From Thiohalospira sp046546335 (lineage in GTDB: Bacteria > Pseudomonadota > Gammaproteobacteria > Thiohalospirales > Thiohalospiraceae): a DNA stretch of 5,525 bases. The stretch is from the NCBI RefSeq assembly GCF_046546335.1, contig NZ_JBKGYA010000141.1. One strand, 5' to 3'. Positions 1 to 4,699 of the stretch are shown piece after piece; the first letter of the stretch is position 1, and every line of letters starts with the position of its first letter. Below the pieces are notes generated by a model, which was not told the origin of the DNA, made no database searches, and saw only the letters and a program-made list of their open reading frames with translations. A program made the translations under genes and the position numbers.

Positions 1-9
1 CGCCGCGGC

Positions 10-399
10 TTAGAGCTGTCCGCGGCGGATCTGCTGCTCCAGGAGGTCGAGCTGGTCCACCAGATCCCGGGATACGGCCTGGAGCTCCTCGAAGAGCCGG
101 CGCGCCTTGCCCTTCTTGCCGTTCTGCACCGCCTCGTGGATCCGGGCGTAGATGCCGTGGAGCATCTCGTGGGGGCCTTCCAGGTCCTGGAAGATGGCGA
201 GGTCGCCCAGGCGCTGTTGCCCCTCGCCGTAGTACCAGCGGCCGAAGGCGCACTCGGTGTGGTGGACGGGGAGCTTGTCCTCGGAGACCGGTACGCCGTT
301 CACCAGCCCGTGGGCGTAGGAGCGCCAGCGGATGTGGGCCGAACGGGCGCGTCGCAGGATGTCCAGGGTCTCCTCGATCTCGTCGCTCTTCAGGGTCAT
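10..399 (-). CDS. stand-alone CZB (zinc-binding) domain protein
   Basis: Encodes a 129-residue, all-helical soluble protein that is essentially one CZB domain, the zinc-sensing module usually attached to chemoreceptors and diguanylate cyclases such as E. coli DgcZ. The four expected zinc ligands are present: H22 (in HIRW), C50 (in CAFGRW) and the pair H77/H81 (HxxxH). Their positions nearly match H22, C52, H79 and H83 of DgcZ. No GGDEF, methyl-accepting or membrane segment is present, so it has no output domain of its own. The start is placed at the second ATG because a perfect GGAGGT lies 6 nt upstream; the ATG 24 nt further out has only a weak GGGA. The gene is divergent from phhB. A role as a zinc-responsive partner of another signalling protein is inference; domain identity is fairly secure. 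Confidence 0.85.
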   Translation of the reverse strand: MTLKSDEIEETLDILRRARSAHIRWRSYAHGLVNGVPVSEDKLPVHHTECAFGRWYYGEGQQRLGDLAIFQDLEGPHEMLHGIYARIHEAVQNGKKGKARRLFEELQAVSRDLVDQLDLLEQQIRRGQL

Positions 400-405
400 G
401 GCGTT

Positions 406-411
406 ACCTCC
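406..411 (-). promoter_or_regulatory. ribosome-binding site that fixes the CZB gene start
   Basis: On the minus strand this reads GGAGGT, a full anti-Shine-Dalgarno match, 6 nt before the ATG at 399. It lies inside the coding frame of the longer version that would start at 423, so it argues for the shorter protein. Confidence 0.75.
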
Positions 412-463
412 GTGTAGCGTCATGGCGTCCCATTGTCGCCCCGGCCGGTGGCGTTTGCTACCG

Positions 464-496
464 CCTGGTGGGGAGGAACCGACCAGGTTCGTTCCC
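464..496. promoter_or_regulatory. two overlapping inverted repeats in the divergent intergenic region
   Basis: CCTGGT (464-469) and ACCAGG (482-487) form a perfect 6-bp dyad with a 12-nt spacer. Overlapping it, GAACC (476-480) and GGTTC (486-490) form a second dyad with a 5-nt loop, which GGGA (471-474) and TCCC (493-496) extend after a small internal loop. The two share bases 482-487, so they cannot both fold at once. The position between divergent genes fits an operator or a switching leader. No known regulator motif is recognised, and in DNA this GC-rich chance is possible. Confidence 0.3.
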
Positions 497-529
497 GCGC
501 CGCCGTCGGCTCCGGGCGAGGAAAAACCG

Positions 530-565
530 CTCCGGCGGGGGATTGAATCGGACGTCGCCCCGGAG
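530..565 (+). other. hairpin in the phhB leader
   Basis: CTCC (530-533) pairs with GGAG (562-565) and GGCG (534-537) pairs with CGCC (556-559). This gives 8 bp with a 2-nt bulge (560-561) and an 18-nt loop. It ends 40 nt before the phhB start codon. If transcription starts upstream, this would be a stable 5' UTR stem. No riboswitch class is recognised. Confidence 0.3.
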
Positions 566-605
566 GATGGTGGGTGCCGGTTACCGTCTGGTTACAGGAG
601 GGAAC

Positions 606-962
606 ATGGCACTCGCGGAACGGCACTGCACCCCGTGCGAGGGCGGCCAGGAGCCGCTGGATGAGGCGGCCATCGGCCCGCTCCTGGCGGAGCTCAACGG
701 CGACGAGGGCGCCACCGCCAATCCCTGGACCCCGGTCTCCGGCAACCGTGCCCTCAAGAAGGGCTACCAGTTCCGGGATTTCGTCCAGGCGGTGGATTTC
801 GTCAACCGCATCAAGGACGTGGCGGAGGCGGAGGGGCACCATCCCGACCTGGAGGTGGGGTACGGCAAGGTGGTGGTGCGGCTGACCACCCACAGCATCG
901 GCGGCCTCTCCGAGAACGACTTCATCCTCGCCGCCCGCATCGACGGCCTGCCGCGCGACTAG
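606..962 (+). CDS. phhB: pterin-4a-carbinolamine dehydratase (PCD/DCoH)
   Basis: This 118-residue protein has the usual family length. The enzyme dehydrates 4a-hydroxytetrahydrobiopterin to the quinonoid dihydropterin, recycling the pterin cofactor of aromatic amino acid hydroxylases; some bacterial members are instead linked to molybdopterin metabolism. The family signature is intact: E74-x3-H78-H79-P80, an aromatic Y86, then H96 and D105 in the run ending LSENDF. The N-terminus (MALAERHC, then PCEGG) is typical of bacterial PhhB and confirms this ATG rather than the upstream in-frame ones. AGGAGG at 596-601 lies 4 nt before it. No phenylalanine hydroxylase gene (phhA) is present, so its pathway here is open. 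The first five residues of the ordinary WTTH-D-x motif vary slightly (S97, I98 after H96). Cytoplasmic. Confidence 0.95.
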   Translation: MALAERHCTPCEGGQEPLDEAAIGPLLAELNGDEGATANPWTPVSGNRALKKGYQFRDFVQAVDFVNRIKDVAEAEGHHPDLEVGYGKVVVRLTTHSIGGLSENDFILAARIDGLPRD

Positions 963-963
963 G

Positions 964-983
964 CCCCGGCTCGACGGCCGGGG
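964..983 (+). terminator. GC hairpin after phhB, no T-tract
   Basis: CCCCGGC (964-970) pairs perfectly with GCCGGGG (977-983) around a 6-nt loop, one base after the phhB stop codon. No T-run follows, so it is not a canonical intrinsic terminator. It may protect the 3' end or assist termination. Its loop coincides with the proposed -35 element of the next gene. Confidence 0.4.
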
Positions 984-999
984 GCGTGCTCGCTATATT
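971..999 (+). promoter_or_regulatory. sigma70-type promoter of the rhodanese gene
   Basis: TCGACG (971-976, 4/6 match to TTGACA) and TATATT (994-999, 5/6 match to TATAAT) are separated by exactly 17 nt, predicting a start near 1006. The -10 is one of the few AT-rich spots in the window. An inverted repeat, CGCTAT (991-996) and ATAGCG (1009-1014) with 12 nt between, brackets the -10 and the start point and could be an operator. Confidence 0.55.
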
Positions 1000-1028
1000 C
1001 ATGCCTACATAGCGATACGGGAGTCCCC

Positions 1029-1442
1029 ATGGCCGGGAACGAGGACCTGGAGGTCAGCACCGCCACCGCCCGGGAGCTGGTGGCGCTGGATCTGGCCACC
1101 CTGCTGGATGTCCGCCAGCCCTTCGAGCGCGAGGTGGAGGGCGCGCCGGAGGGCGGTATCGCCGTCCCGCTGTTCCAGTTCAAGCACCTGCTGGGCCACC
1201 GCCTGGATCCGGAGGAGCAGGAGATCCTGGACGCCGATGAGCCGGACGAGCGGGACATGCGCCACTTCATGCAGGCCATGAACGAGCAGCACTTCGGCGG
1301 CGATCGCATCCTGCTGTGCCTCTGCAACAGTGGCCGGCGCAGCCTCCACGCCGCCCGCCTCCTGCGGGAGCTGGGCTTCGGTCGCAGCCTCTCCGTGGCC
1401 GGTGGCTGGCGGGCCTGGTCGGCGGCGACCGAGGGCGACTGA
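1029..1442 (+). CDS. single-domain rhodanese-like sulfurtransferase
   Basis: A 137-residue cytoplasmic protein with one rhodanese domain. Visible landmarks are the N-terminal LLDVRQPFE (25-33), which matches the family's DVR-E element, the active-site loop C99-NSGRRS-105 and the C-terminal VAGGWRAW (123-130). Such proteins carry a persulfide on the active-site cysteine and transfer sulfur to thiols, cyanide or biosynthetic partners; the physiological acceptor cannot be read from the sequence. The stretch between the two halves (about 48-92) is long and acidic where many small rhodaneses have a short HI-GA-NIP turn. A second cysteine, C97, lies two residues before C99. The ATG has GGGAG 5 nt upstream, and a good promoter lies in the gap after phhB. 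It precedes the znu genes, but a strong hairpin separates them. Confidence 0.9.
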   Translation: MAGNEDLEVSTATARELVALDLATLLDVRQPFEREVEGAPEGGIAVPLFQFKHLLGHRLDPEEQEILDADEPDERDMRHFMQAMNEQHFGGDRILLCLCNSGRRSLHAARLLRELGFGRSLSVAGGWRAWSAATEGD

Positions 1443-1444
1443 CT

Positions 1445-1470
1445 CGCGGGGGGCGATCCGCACCCCCTCG
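1445..1470 (+). terminator. strong GC hairpin after the rhodanese gene
   Basis: Five G (1448-1452) pair with five C (1463-1467), followed inside by GCG (1453-1455) with CGC (1459-1461). The loop is 3 nt and A1462 is bulged. CG/CG at 1445-1446 and 1469-1470 extend it after one mismatch. It starts 2 nt beyond the stop codon. There is no T-tract, so it is at best a non-canonical terminator, but it probably separates this transcript from znuA. Confidence 0.45.
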
Positions 1471-1498
1471 GTATCCCCGATTTGACCGCTTCTATATC

Positions 1499-1517
1499 CT
1501 GAAGGTGAGACCTTCAG
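1499..1517. promoter_or_regulatory. perfect 19-bp inverted repeat upstream of znuA, candidate metalloregulator operator
   Basis: CTGAAGGT (1499-1506) and ACCTTCAG (1510-1517) are exact inverted repeats around GAG. The element lies just downstream of an AT-rich TATATC (1493-1498) and directly abuts the znuA ribosome-binding site (AGAGGGAG, 1516-1523). Length and place suit a repressor site such as one for a Fur-family Zur protein, but the sequence does not match the enterobacterial Zur box that I know. As RNA it would be an 8-bp hairpin with a 3-nt loop next to the Shine-Dalgarno. No convincing -35 pairs with TATATC. Confidence 0.45.
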
Positions 1518-1529
1518 AGGGAGCCGATC

Positions 1530-2399
1530 ATGACGGGGCCGAGACGGACGGGCTGGGTACGGGCGGGGCTGGCGCTGGTGGCGCTGCTGGCCGCCGGGGT
1601 GGCCGGGGCGAAGCCCCTGGGGCTGGTGGCGACCCTCCCGCCCTACGCCATGCTGGCCGAGGCGGTGGCCGGCGACGGGGCCGAGGTCCATCTGCTGGTC
1701 CGGCGCGGCCACGACCCCCACCACTACGAGCCCGGCAGCCGGGACCGGGCGCGGCTGGAGTCCGCCGACCTGGTCGTCCACAACGGCCTGGGCAGCCAGC
1801 ACGTGGAGCAGGTGGTCCGCGACGCCGGGGTGTCCCGCTTCGCGGTGGCCGATGTGGTGGATTTCGAGCCCGTTCGCGACGACTCCGGCGCCACCAACGG
1901 CCATATCTGGCTGGATCCGACCATCATGACCGCCGCCGCCGACGCCCTGGCCGAGCGCCTGGCCGAGCTGCGCCCCGATTCGGCGGCCGACTTCCGTGAG
2001 CGGGCGGAGGCGTTCCGCAGGGCGGTGGAGGCCGCCGACGGCGACGTCCGGCAGCGGCTCGACGACCTGCCGGTCCGCCAGGTGGTCACCTACCACCCCG
2101 GCTTCGACTACTTCTTCCGCCACTACGACCTGGAGGTGGCCGGGACCTACCTGGACCTGCGCGGCAACGAGCCGGGCCCGCGGCAGGTGACGGAGCTCAT
2201 CCGGACCCTGCGTGAATCCGGGATCCCGGCGCTCTTCGGCGAGCCCCAGCTGCCGGCCGATCCCATCCGGGCGCTGGCCGACGAGGCCGGGGTGGCGGTG
2301 GCGGAGCTCGACCCGCTGGGCTTCACCGAATCGGTGGCGACCTATCCCGAGCTGCTGCGGCTCAACGCCCGCCGGATCGCGGAGGCCTACGATGGCTGA
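1530..2399 (+). CDS. znuA: zinc ABC transporter, periplasmic substrate-binding protein
   Basis: A 289-residue cluster A-I (ZnuA/TroA family) solute-binding protein that captures divalent metal in the periplasm and hands it to the ZnuB permease. Residues 1-27 form a Sec signal peptide: basic start, hydrophobic 10-25, AGA cleavage site before K28. There is no lipobox Cys, so it is soluble. Expected metal ligands by family position are H64 (in DPHHYEP), H125 (HIWLDP), H189 (YHPGFDYF) and D261 (LDPLG). A histidine rather than glutamate at the third site is typical of zinc rather than manganese binders. The His-rich loop found in E. coli ZnuA is absent; the equivalent stretch (about 114-124) is short and acidic. 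GGGAG lies 6 nt before the ATG. The 3' end overlaps znuC by 8 nt. Confidence 0.93.
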   Translation: MTGPRRTGWVRAGLALVALLAAGVAGAKPLGLVATLPPYAMLAEAVAGDGAEVHLLVRRGHDPHHYEPGSRDRARLESADLVVHNGLGSQHVEQVVRDAGVSRFAVADVVDFEPVRDDSGATNGHIWLDPTIMTAAADALAERLAELRPDSAADFRERAEAFRRAVEAADGDVRQRLDDLPVRQVVTYHPGFDYFFRHYDLEVAGTYLDLRGNEPGPRQVTELIRTLRESGIPALFGEPQLPADPIRALADEAGVAVAELDPLGFTESVATYPELLRLNARRIAEAYDG

Positions 2400-3123
2400 G
2401 GCGGCCGACCCCCTCGTCCGCGTGGAGGCGCTGACGGTCCGCTACGGCGCCGTCACCGCCCTGGATCACGTGGATCTTGCCATCACGCCGGGGATGTTCC
2501 TGGCGGTCCTCGGCCCCAACGGCTCCGGCAAGACCACGCTCTTCCGCTGCCTCCTGGGGCTGGCGGAGTACGAGGGGCGGGTGGAGAACCGCGCCCGCCG
2601 CATCGGCTACGTCCCCCAGATCAAGAATTTCGACCGTACCTTCCCGGGCCGCTCGGTGGAGGTGGTGATCTCGGGGATCATCGGTGCCTGGCCGGGGCCG
2701 CTGGCCCTGCGCCGGCACCGGGCGCGCGCCTGCGCCGCCCTGGCGGAGGTGGGGGCGGAGGCCTTCGCCGACCGCCCGCTGCACGCCCTCTCCGGCGGCC
2801 AGCTCCAGAGGGTCTACCTGGCGCGGGCGCTGGTCCACGGCCCCGACCTGCTCATGCTCGACGAGCCCGCCGCCGGGGTGGACCGCGCCGGCGAGGCGGA
2901 CCTCTACGAGTGCCTGGAGGGCTATCAGGCGCGCAATCCCGAGCTGGCGGTGGCGATGATCACCCACGACTGGGAGGTGGCGCGCCACCACGCCGACACC
3001 TCCCTGCTGCTGGACCACGCCGTGCTCGCCTTCGGCCCCTCGGCGGAGGTCCTCACCGAGGAGACCCTGCGCCGCGCCTTCGGCCACGTGGGTCACCACC
3101 ACGAGCTGGGGGTGACGGCGTGA
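2392..3123 (+). CDS. znuC: zinc ABC transporter, ATP-binding subunit
   Basis: A 243-residue ABC ATPase that powers metal import at the inner membrane. All core motifs are intact: Walker A GPNGSGKT (41-48), Q-loop Q76, signature LSGGQ (133-137), Walker B ending LDEP (156-159) with catalytic E158, and the H-loop H192. The length is normal for ZnuC/MntB-type subunits. The C-terminus carries a small His cluster (H232, H235-H237), which is common in this subfamily and may contact metal. The ATG overlaps the last 8 nt of znuA, so translation is probably coupled. An in-frame extension to 2212 was rejected because it runs through znuA and does not resemble an ABC protein. The metal is judged from ZnuA; on its own the subunit cannot separate zinc from manganese. 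Confidence 0.93.
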   Translation: MAEAADPLVRVEALTVRYGAVTALDHVDLAITPGMFLAVLGPNGSGKTTLFRCLLGLAEYEGRVENRARRIGYVPQIKNFDRTFPGRSVEVVISGIIGAWPGPLALRRHRARACAALAEVGAEAFADRPLHALSGGQLQRVYLARALVHGPDLLMLDEPAAGVDRAGEADLYECLEGYQARNPELAVAMITHDWEVARHHADTSLLLDHAVLAFGPSAEVLTEETLRRAFGHVGHHHELGVTA

Positions 3124-3917
3124 CCGAGCTCTTCACCTACGGCTTCATGCAGCGCGCCCTGGCCGCCGGGATCCTGGCCGGCCTCCTGGGCGGGCTGGTG
3201 GGGGTCTTCCTGGTGCAGCGGCGGCTCGCCTTCCTGGCCGCGGGGGTCAGCCACGGTGCCTTCGCCGCCATCGGGCTGGGGCTGGTCCTGGGGGTGGCCC
3301 CGTTCAACGTCGCCCTGCCGGCGGCGGTGGCCCTGGGGCTGGCCATCGCCTGGCTGCGCCGCCGGGGGCTGGCGGAGGATACCCTGGTGGGGGTGCTCTT
3401 CGCCGTGGGCATGGCCCTGGGGGTGATCCTGCTGGAGCTCTCCGACGCCAACGCCAGCCTCTCCGCCTTCCTGTTCGGCTCCATCCTCGCCATCGGCCCG
3501 TCGGATCTGACCCTGCTGGCGCTGGTAACGGCGGGGGTGGGGGGCTTCCTGCTGCTGGCCTGGGGGCGGCTGACCCTGGTGACCTTCGATCGCGAGCTGG
3601 CCCAGGCCTCGGGGCTGCCGGTGGCGGCGCTGGACTACGCCTTCTTCGCCGCCGCCAGTCTCGCCATCATCGCCGCGGTGAAGCTGGTGGGGATCGTCCT
3701 GGTGAGCAGCTTCTTCGTGGTCCCGGCGGCCACCGCCCGGCTGGCGGGGGGCAGCTTCGCCCTGGTCACGCTCCTGGCGGCGCTCATCGGGGCCGCCACG
3801 GCGGTGGCCGGGCTGCTCCTCTCCTGGTACCTGGAGGTGCCGGTGGGGGCGCTCATCGTGGTGGTCCAGGCGGCGCTCTTCGGCGGGGTGGTGGCGCTGC
3901 GGCGGGTCGCGGCCTGA
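3120..3917 (+). CDS. znuB: zinc ABC transporter, membrane permease
   Basis: A 265-residue ABC-3 family integral membrane subunit with about eight or nine hydrophobic segments covering nearly the whole length. It forms the inner-membrane channel used with ZnuA and ZnuC. Family landmarks are VSHGAFAAIG (43-52), EDTLVGVLFAVGMALG (86-101), the AFLFGS turn (116-121), FDRELAQASGL (156-166), the VPAATARL stretch (201-208) and the C-terminal EVPVGA (239-244). The start is GTG at 3120, which shares GTGA with the znuC stop, and the protein then begins VTELFTYGFMQRAL as expected for the family. The alternative ATG at 3147 would cut off the conserved N-terminal residues. Purine-rich GGGGGTGA lies just upstream. 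It is the last gene of the operon and faces the convergent slyD-like gene. Confidence 0.93.
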   Translation: MTELFTYGFMQRALAAGILAGLLGGLVGVFLVQRRLAFLAAGVSHGAFAAIGLGLVLGVAPFNVALPAAVALGLAIAWLRRRGLAEDTLVGVLFAVGMALGVILLELSDANASLSAFLFGSILAIGPSDLTLLALVTAGVGGFLLLAWGRLTLVTFDRELAQASGLPVAALDYAFFAAASLAIIAAVKLVGIVLVSSFFVVPAATARLAGGSFALVTLLAALIGAATAVAGLLLSWYLEVPVGALIVVVQAALFGGVVALRRVAA

Positions 3918-4042
3918 GCGCACGGGTCCGGATACGGCGGCATCGCGGCTACCGGGCACGGCCCTCGGGGGTCGGCTCGCGGGATATCGGCGGGGTCGTT
4001 TCTCCAGCGGGGGGTGACGCGCTGGCCGGCCCTTGAATGGCC

Positions 4043-4074
4043 GGGGGAAGCGGGAGAGGGCGCGCGGGACGGGG
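4043..4074 (+). other. G-quadruplex-forming motif (C-rich on the minus strand)
   Basis: Five runs of at least three G (4043-4047, 4052-4054, 4058-4060, 4066-4068, 4071-4074) are separated by 4, 3, 5 and 2 nt. This satisfies the G3+N1-7 pattern with one run to spare. It would be in the 3' UTR of the znu transcript. The opposite strand, read from the slyD-like gene, is C-rich and could serve Rho loading. Chance occurrence is plausible in this base composition. Confidence 0.4.
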
Positions 4075-4084
4075 ATGCCCCGGC

Positions 4085-4104
4085 CGCCCTCCCCGCAGGG
4101 GGCG
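4085..4104 (-). terminator. hairpin after the slyD-like gene, no T-tract
   Basis: CGCCC (4085-4089) pairs with GGGCG (4100-4104), and two further inner pairs form across a bulged base, giving about 7 bp with a 5-nt loop. It lies 6 nt beyond the stop codon. The sequence after it on the minus strand is GC-rich rather than T-rich, so it is a weak or factor-dependent terminator at best. Confidence 0.35.
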
Positions 4105-4110
4105 AGCCGC

Positions 4111-4596
4111 TTAGTGCTCGTGGCCCTCGGGGCCGTGCACGTGGCCGTGCTCCAGCTCTTCGGCGGAGGCGTCGCGGATGTCGACCACCTTCACGTCGAA
4201 GTGGAGGGTCTCGCCGGCCAGCGGATGGTTGGCGTCGACCTCCACCTCTTCGTCGCCCACGTTGGTCACGGTGAGGACGATGGTGTCGCCGTCGGGGCCC
4301 TGGGCCTGGAAGCGGTTGCCCACCGCCACCTCGGCGCCCTCGGGGAACATGTCCCGCGGCACGCTCTGCAGGAGCTGGTCGTCGCGCGCGCCGTAGGCGT
4401 CGTCGGGGGCCAGGGTCACCTGCACCTGCTCACCGGGCTCCTTGCCCACCAGGGCATCCTCGAGGCCGGGGATGATGTTGCTGCTGCCGTGGAGGTAGGC
4501 GAACTGACCCCCGGTGGACTCGTCGATGACCTCGCTGTTGTCATCGGTGAGGGTGTAGTCGATGGTGACTACCTTCTGGCTCTGGACGTTACTCAT
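4111..4596 (-). CDS. slyD: SlyD-like FKBP peptidyl-prolyl cis-trans isomerase with His tail
   Basis: A 161-residue cytoplasmic FKBP-type proline isomerase and chaperone. The FKBP half runs from about 5 to 69, with Y14, D25, the I42-PGLEDAL run and the APDDAYG element (63-69). The insert-in-flap chaperone domain covers about 70-122. The fold closes with NHPLAGETLHF (123-133). The C-terminal tail has five histidines in twelve residues (H150, H152, H154, H159, H161), the kind of metal-binding tail that lets SlyD bind Ni or Zn, though it is much shorter and lacks the cysteines of E. coli SlyD. The protein is strongly acidic. The start at 4596 has GGAG 5 nt upstream; a longer frame to 4659 lacks conserved residues. 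No hydrogenase or nickel gene is visible. Assignment as SlyD rather than another short FKBP such as FkpB rests on the insert domain and the tail. Confidence 0.88.
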   Translation of the reverse strand: MSNVQSQKVVTIDYTLTDDNSEVIDESTGGQFAYLHGSSNIIPGLEDALVGKEPGEQVQVTLAPDDAYGARDDQLLQSVPRDMFPEGAEVAVGNRFQAQGPDGDTIVLTVTNVGDEEVEVDANHPLAGETLHFDVKVVDIRDASAEELEHGHVHGPEGHEH

Positions 4597-4626
4597 GAAG
4601 ACTCCGGATGTGTCGTGTTGATCGGC

Positions 4627-4640
4627 CGGGTCGAAACCCG
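4627..4640 (-). other. small stem with UUCG loop upstream of the slyD-like gene
   Basis: CGGGT and ACCCG enclose a loop that reads TTCG on the minus strand, a stable tetraloop sequence, about 30 nt before the start codon. It could be a 5' UTR stem or the end of the upstream transcript. A clear promoter was not found in the 103-bp gap; TAGGAT with TTAACG 19 nt upstream is only a weak candidate. Confidence 0.3.
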
Positions 4641-4699
4641 CCTGTCGCGATCCTAACACCCTGAACCGGCACGCCGTTAACCCCCCGAGGCCGATCCGG

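Larger units (their letters stand above)
3918..4110. other. convergent intergenic region, GC-rich hairpins, no gene seen
   Basis: 193 bp between the stop codons of znuB and the slyD-like gene. Apart from the two elements listed separately, it holds a 6-bp hairpin (CCGGCC 4026-4031 with GGCCGG 4039-4044), a 5-bp stem including one G-T pair (3960-3964 with 3969-3973) and CGGGG-ATG-CCCCG (4070-4082). None is followed by a T-tract. No ribosome-binding site with a plausible small ORF was found. Confidence 0.5.

Noticed and set aside
543..568. sigma70 promoter with TTGAAT for phhB
   Set aside because: The nearest -10-like sequence (GAGGAT) is poor and the spacer is too short.
420..893. 157-codon minus-strand frame across phhB
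   Set aside because: Antisense to phhB, no ribosome-binding site and no recognisable motif.
997..1008. SqrR/BigR-type operator ATTC-N8-GAAT at the rhodanese promoter
   Set aside because: ATTC is present at 997-1000, but the second half-site reads ATAG, not GAAT.
1482..1487. TTGACC as the -35 box of znuA
   Set aside because: No acceptable -10 hexamer lies 16-18 nt downstream (those positions read GTGAGA or similar), and TATATC is only 5 nt away.
1005..2123. 372-codon open frame on the minus strand across the rhodanese gene and znuA
   Set aside because: It runs antisense to two well-supported genes, has low-complexity G/Q/H/R/P composition typical of GC-rich shadow frames, and resembles no family.
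2212..2391. N-terminal extension of ZnuC by 60 residues
   Set aside because: It is the znuA coding sequence read in another frame; the ABC domain begins normally after the ATG at 2392.
3093..3959. 288-codon open frame on the minus strand opposite znuB
   Set aside because: The protein is a string of Q, H, G, E, P and R made by reading membrane-protein codons backwards; znuB on the + strand is clear.
4033..4656. 207-codon + strand frame opposite the slyD-like gene
   Set aside because: Its V/G/L/H-rich composition mirrors the acidic FKBP codons; the minus-strand FKBP has all its family motifs.
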